DNA of 64,000 nucleotides from Leifsonia sp. 71-9 (lineage in GTDB: Bacteria; Actinomycetota; Actinomycetes; Actinomycetales; Microbacteriaceae). Where the stretch lies: contig NZ_MKVJ01000018.1 in NCBI RefSeq assembly GCF_001898805.1, forward strand, positions 200,508 through 264,507. The letters are read 5' to 3'. Numbering within the stretch: the stretch's first letter is position 1; each line of letters begins with the position of its first letter. The notes under the pieces were generated by a model. It was not told where the DNA came from. It saw only the letters and a list, made by a program, of their open reading frames with translations, and made no database searches. Shown here in pieces: positions 60,370 through 64,000 of the stretch. Position numbers and translations under genes: made by a program.

Positions 60370-61173
60370 ATGACCGAAACGCCCACCGTCCCGTCCGACT
60401 CCGCGCTCGACTCCGCCGTCCGACGGCTCGCCGACGCCGACCGGCTGCTGCTGGCCCTCGACTTCGACGGCACGCTCGCGCCGTTCGTCGACGTGCCGCG
60501 CGGCGCCCGTGCGCTGCCGGAGGCGAAGGCCGCCCTGGACCGGCTCGAGAAGCTGCCGCGCACCTGGGTCGCCTACGTGTCGGGGCGTCCGCTCGCCAGC
60601 CTGGAGGCGGTGACGGAGGCGGACGAGGACGCCCTGCTGATCGGCTCGCACGGCGTGGAGATCCGGTTCGGCCGCGACGGCGTCTCGCTCGATCTCGACG
60701 AGGACGAGCGCACCACGCTGCAGCGACTGGGGGAGACCCTCCAGGAGCTGGTGGACGCGTTCCCCGGCACCAAGCTCGAGGTGAAGCCGGTCGGCTTCGG
60801 CGTCCATTACCGCACGGTGGAGGGCGACCGCGGCGCCGAGGTCGTGCGCCGCGCGTACGAGGCGGCCGGCGCCGTCAGCGACGGTCTCACCGTGCGCGAC
60901 GGCAAGGACATCATCGAGTTCTCCGTGCGCGAGGCGAACAAGGGGGACGGGATCGAGCGGCTACGGGAGTACACCCACGCCACCGCCGTGCTCTTCGCCG
61001 GCGACGATGTCACCGACGAGGACGGCCTGCGCGTGCTGCGCCCGGAGAACGGCGACGTGGGCGTGAAGGTCGGCCCCGGCGACACCGCAGCGCAGTACCG
61101 CGTGGCGGACGAACAGGCCGTCGCGAGCCTGCTCACGCTGCTCGCCGAGGCGCGCGCCTCCTCCACAGCCTGA
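60370..61173 (+). CDS. otsB: Trehalose-6-phosphate phosphatase
   Basis: Removes the phosphate from trehalose 6-phosphate, completing trehalose synthesis with otsA. The 267-residue HAD-family phosphatase has the nucleophile motif LALDFDGTLAPF, YVSGRPLASLE as the second motif, GSHGVEIRF, VKPVGFGVHYR for substrate contact, and FAGDDVTDEDGL as the metal-binding last motif. The ATG at 60370 has AGGAAA upstream. Confidence 0.93.
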   Translation: MTETPTVPSDSALDSAVRRLADADRLLLALDFDGTLAPFVDVPRGARALPEAKAALDRLEKLPRTWVAYVSGRPLASLEAVTEADEDALLIGSHGVEIRFGRDGVSLDLDEDERTTLQRLGETLQELVDAFPGTKLEVKPVGFGVHYRTVEGDRGAEVVRRAYEAAGAVSDGLTVRDGKDIIEFSVREANKGDGIERLREYTHATAVLFAGDDVTDEDGLRVLRPENGDVGVKVGPGDTAAQYRVADEQAVASLLTLLAEARASSTA

Positions 61174-61235
61174 GGCGCCGGAGCACCTCTCCACCGATCC
61201 CGCGACGCATGGTCCGGCGGGCATGCGAGACGTCC

Positions 61236-61241
61236 TAGAGT
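61236..61241 (+). promoter_or_regulatory. -10 box of the leaderless ilvD promoter
   Basis: TAGAGT six bases ahead of the ilvD ATG at 61248. Confidence 0.55.
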
Positions 61242-61247
61242 TGTCAC

Positions 61248-62942
61248 ATGCCAGAGATCGATTGGAAGCCGCGCTCGCGCGTCGTCACCGACGGAATCGA
61301 AGCCACGACGAGCCGGGGCATGCTCCGTGCCGTCGGAATGGGCGACGCCGACTGGGAGAAGCCGCAGATCGGCATCGCCAGCTCGTGGAACGAGATCACC
61401 CCCTGCAACCTGTCGCTCGACCGGCTCGCGCAGGGCGCCAAGGAGGGCGTCCACTCGGGAGGCGGCTACCCGCTGCAGTTCGGCACCATCTCCGTCTCCG
61501 ACGGCATCTCGATGGGCCACGAGGGGATGCACTTCTCGCTCGTGTCGCGCGAGGTCATCGCCGACTCGGTCGAGACGGTCATGATGGCCGAGCGCCTCGA
61601 CGGCACCGTGCTCCTCGCCGGCTGCGACAAATCGCTCCCCGGCATGCTGATGGCGGCGGCCCGCCTCGACCTCTCGGCGGTCTTCCTCTACGCCGGCTCG
61701 ATCGCTCCCGGCTGGGTCAAGCTCTCCGACGGCACCGAGAAGGACGTCACGATCATCGACTCCTTCGAGGCCGTCGGCGCCTGCAAGGCGGGCAAGATGA
61801 GCGAAGAGGACCTCAAGCGCATCGAGTGCGCGATCGCCCCGGGCGAGGGCGCCTGCGGCGGGATGTACACCGCCAACACCATGGCGTCGGTCGCCGAGGC
61901 CCTCGGCATGAGCCTCCCGGGCTCGGCTGCGCCGCCGTCGGCCGACCGCCGTCGCGACTACTTCGCGCACCGCTCGGGCGAGGCCGTCGTCAACCTGCTC
62001 AAGCTCGGCATCACCGCCCGCGACATCCTCACCAAGGAGGCGTTCGAGAACGCGATCGCCGTGGCCATGGCTTTCGGCGGCTCGACCAACGTCGTGCTCC
62101 ACCTGCTGGCCATCGCCCGCGAGGCCGAGGTCGACCTCACGATCGACGACTTCAACCGCATCGGCGACAAGGTGCCCCACATCGGCGACCTGAAGCCCTT
62201 CGGGAAGTACGTCATGAACGACGTCGACCGCCACGGCGGCGTCCCCGTCGTCATGAAGGCCCTGCTCGACGCGGGTCTGCTGCACGGCGAGTGCCTCACC
62301 GTGACCGGCAAGACCGTCGCCGAGAACCTCGCCGAGATCAACCCGCCCGCGCCGGACGGCGAGGTCATGCGCACCCTCGACAACCCCATCCACGCCACCG
62401 GCGGCATCACGATCCTCAAGGGATCGCTCGCCCCCGAGGGCGCCGTCGTGAAGACCGCGGGCTTCGACGCCCAGGTCTTCGAGGGCCCCGCGCGCGTGTT
62501 CGAGCGCGAGCGCGCCGCGATGGACGCCCTCACCGAGGGCCGCATCAACGCGGGCGACGTGGTCATCATCCGCTACGAGGGGCCCAAGGGCGGCCCGGGG
62601 ATGCGCGAGATGCTCGCCATCACCGCGGCCATCAAGGGCGCGGGCCTCGGCAAGGATGTACTACTATTGACGGACGGACGATTCTCAGGCGGCACAACCG
62701 GCCTGTGCATCGGCCACATAGCACCCGAAGCGGTGGACGCAGGTCCCATCGCATTCGTGCGCGATGGTGATCTGATACGGGTCGATATCGCGGCTCGCTC
62801 CCTCGACCTACTTGTCGACGAGTCAGAGCTGACCGCCCGCCGTGACGGCTGGGCTCCTCTTCCTCCGCGCTATACCCGTGGCGTTCTCGCGAAGTACTCC
62901 AAGCTCGTGCGCTCTGCAGCAGAAGGCGCGGTCACGGGGTAG
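61248..62942 (+). CDS. ilvD: Dihydroxy-acid dehydratase
   Basis: Dehydrates dihydroxy acids in valine, isoleucine and pantothenate synthesis. The 564-residue Fe-S enzyme has cluster cysteines in [12 protein letters not shown] and [12 protein letters not shown] and another Cys near the start (ITPCNLSLD). Others are [13 protein letters not shown] and the C-terminal [16 protein letters not shown]. The ATG lies six bases after a -10 box. From about 62655 to the stop the codon use changes sharply (for example GTA CTA CTA TTG, then GGA CGA, TCA, ATA), although the protein sequence stays normal. ilvB follows after 53 bases. Confidence 0.95.
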   Translation: MPEIDWKPRSRVVTDGIEATTSRGMLRAVGMGDADWEKPQIGIASSWNEITPCNLSLDRLAQGAKEGVHSGGGYPLQFGTISVSDGISMGHEGMHFSLVSREVIADSVETVMMAERLDGTVLLAGCDKSLPGMLMAAARLDLSAVFLYAGSIAPGWVKLSDGTEKDVTIIDSFEAVGACKAGKMSEEDLKRIECAIAPGEGACGGMYTANTMASVAEALGMSLPGSAAPPSADRRRDYFAHRSGEAVVNLLKLGITARDILTKEAFENAIAVAMAFGGSTNVVLHLLAIAREAEVDLTIDDFNRIGDKVPHIGDLKPFGKYVMNDVDRHGGVPVVMKALLDAGLLHGECLTVTGKTVAENLAEINPPAPDGEVMRTLDNPIHATGGITILKGSLAPEGAVVKTAGFDAQVFEGPARVFERERAAMDALTEGRINAGDVVIIRYEGPKGGPGMREMLAITAAIKGAGLGKDVLLLTDGRFSGGTTGLCIGHIAPEAVDAGPIAFVRDGDLIRVDIAARSLDLLVDESELTARRDGWAPLPPRYTRGVLAKYSKLVRSAAEGAVTG

Positions 62943-62995
62943 CTCTTCGCTCTCCAGCAGTATCAACCGTTTCGTACGTAAGGGACCGATAAGGC

Positions 62996-64000
62996 ATGTC
63001 CTCGGATGCAACCCCCAACTCCGTGTTGCCGTCCGCGGCGCCTGGCAAGGCGTCGCCCGAACAACTGACCGGATCGCAGTCGGTCGTCCGCACCCTCGAG
63101 CTCCTCGGCGTCACCGACGTCTTCGGGCTCCCGGGCGGGGCGATCCTGCCGATCTACGACGCGATCGTGGACTCGTCCAAGATCCGCCACATCCTCGTCC
63201 GCCACGAGCAGGGCGGCGGCCACGCCGCCGAGGGCTACGCGTCGGCGTCCAACAAGGTCGGCGTCGCCATGGCGACCTCCGGCCCGGGCGCGACGAACCT
63301 CGTCACCGCCATCATGGACGCCCACATGGACTCCGTCCCCGTCGTGTTCATCACCGGCCAGGTGTTCTCCACCCTCATGGGCACGGACGCCTTCCAGGAG
63401 GCGGACATCGTCGGCATCACCATGCCGATCACCAAGCACTCGTTCCTGGTGAAGCGCGTGGAGGACATCCCCGCCACGATCGCCGCGGCGTACCACATCG
63501 CCGGGACCGGCCGTCCCGGTCCGGTGCTCGTCGACATCACCAAGGACGCGCAGCAGAACACGGCGCCCTTCGTGTGGCCGCCCAAGGTCGACCTGCCGGG
63601 CTACCGGCCGATCACCAAGGCGCACGGCAAGCAGATCCTCGCCGCGGCCCAGCTGCTCGTCGAGAGCAAGAAGCCGGTCCTCTACGTGGGCGGCGGCGTC
63701 ATCCGCTCGCGCGCGTCGCAGGAGCTGCTCGAGCTCGCCGAGGCGATCGGCGCCCCGGTCGTCACCACGCTGATGGCGCGCGGTGCCTTCCCGGACTCCC
63801 ACCAGCAGCACCTCGGCATGCCGGGCATGCACGGCACGGTCCCCGCCGTGCTGGCGCTCCAGGAGTCCGATCTCATCGTGTCGCTCGGCGCGCGGTTCGA
63901 CGACCGCGTGACCGGCAACACCTCCCTCTTCGCGCCCAACGCGAAGATCGTGCACGTCGACGTCGACCCTGCCGAGATCTCGAAGATCCGCATCGCCGAC
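62996..64000 (+). CDS. ilvB: Acetolactate synthase large subunit, 3' end outside window
   Basis: First common enzyme of branched-chain amino acid synthesis, a thiamine diphosphate enzyme. The first 335 residues are present and open to the window end. After a Ser/Ala/Pro-rich N-terminus of about 25 residues come [22 protein letters not shown], the catalytic Glu in [26 protein letters not shown] and the middle domain with [35 protein letters not shown]. The ATG at 62996 is preceded by AAGG with short spacing. It probably shares a transcript with ilvD and continues into ilvN. Confidence 0.93.
   Translation, partial: MSSDATPNSVLPSAAPGKASPEQLTGSQSVVRTLELLGVTDVFGLPGGAILPIYDAIVDSSKIRHILVRHEQGGGHAAEGYASASNKVGVAMATSGPGATNLVTAIMDAHMDSVPVVFITGQVFSTLMGTDAFQEADIVGITMPITKHSFLVKRVEDIPATIAAAYHIAGTGRPGPVLVDITKDAQQNTAPFVWPPKVDLPGYRPITKAHGKQILAAAQLLVESKKPVLYVGGGVIRSRASQELLELAEAIGAPVVTTLMARGAFPDSHQQHLGMPGMHGTVPAVLALQESDLIVSLGARFDDRVTGNTSLFAPNAKIVHVDVDPAEISKIRIAD

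Overview
The window looks like a chromosomal segment of a high-GC actinobacterium, most likely a member of the Microbacteriaceae (Leifsonia-like). This is inferred from the very high GC, the gene content and order (prfB-ftsE-ftsX-smpB-ssrA; pncB/murI/rph/rdgB), an actinobacterial tmRNA tag ending in ALAA, DUF3039 and DUF2017 proteins, and many start codons that sit 6-10 bases after a TAnnnT -10 box (leaderless transcripts). No species can be named from the sequence alone.

Layout. 1-2.5 kb: an ABC exporter pair. 2.5-8.1 kb: DUF3039, pncB, murI-rph-rdgB, a CDF metal exporter and a DedA protein. 8.2-10.7 kb: tRNA-Leu, a flavin-dependent monooxygenase and an MFS transporter. 10.8-18 kb: peptide release and cell division genes (prfB, ftsEX), smpB, a tyrosine phosphatase, small membrane and SIMPL proteins, and ssrA. 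18-31.7 kb: mixed metabolism and transport (amino acid permease, serine hydrolase, adenosine deaminase with an alpha/beta hydrolase, quinone oxidoreductase, NatAB-like exporter, HisN-type phosphatase, an ArsR/SDR divergent pair, fatty acid desaturase, acyltransferase). 31.86-31.93 kb: tRNA-Lys.

32.0-34.34 kb is the only clearly foreign block. It is a lower-GC cassette holding a two-gene reverse transcriptase + SLATT membrane protein unit, with a structured leader of about 220 bases. It is bounded by an 18-base direct repeat (one mismatch), inserted exactly between the stop codon of an AI-2E transporter gene and the tRNA-Lys promoter. This looks like an RT-based anti-phage defence system and is the most interesting part of the window.

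34.3-43.9 kb: AI-2E transporter, then a glycan-use operon read leftwards: secreted glycoside hydrolase-like protein, LacI regulator, solute-binding protein, two permeases and two GH130-like enzymes. A LacI palindrome lies in front of the first gene. 44.1-51.2 kb: baeRF3 protein, GH15-clpS-DUF2017, a glucose-6-phosphate dehydrogenase-like gene, two small proteins and an ion transporter. 51.3-56.9 kb: YhgE/Pip protein and an MMPL transporter with a degenerate ABC domain, divergent from a TetR regulator with an operator array. 57-61.2 kb: SGNH lipoprotein, sugar isomerase/epimerase, and trehalose synthesis genes otsA-otsB. 61.2-64 kb: ilvD and the start of ilvB (branched-chain amino acids), cut by the window end.

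There is no gene-free stretch over 300 bases. No CRISPR array, insertion sequence, integrase or rRNA was seen.
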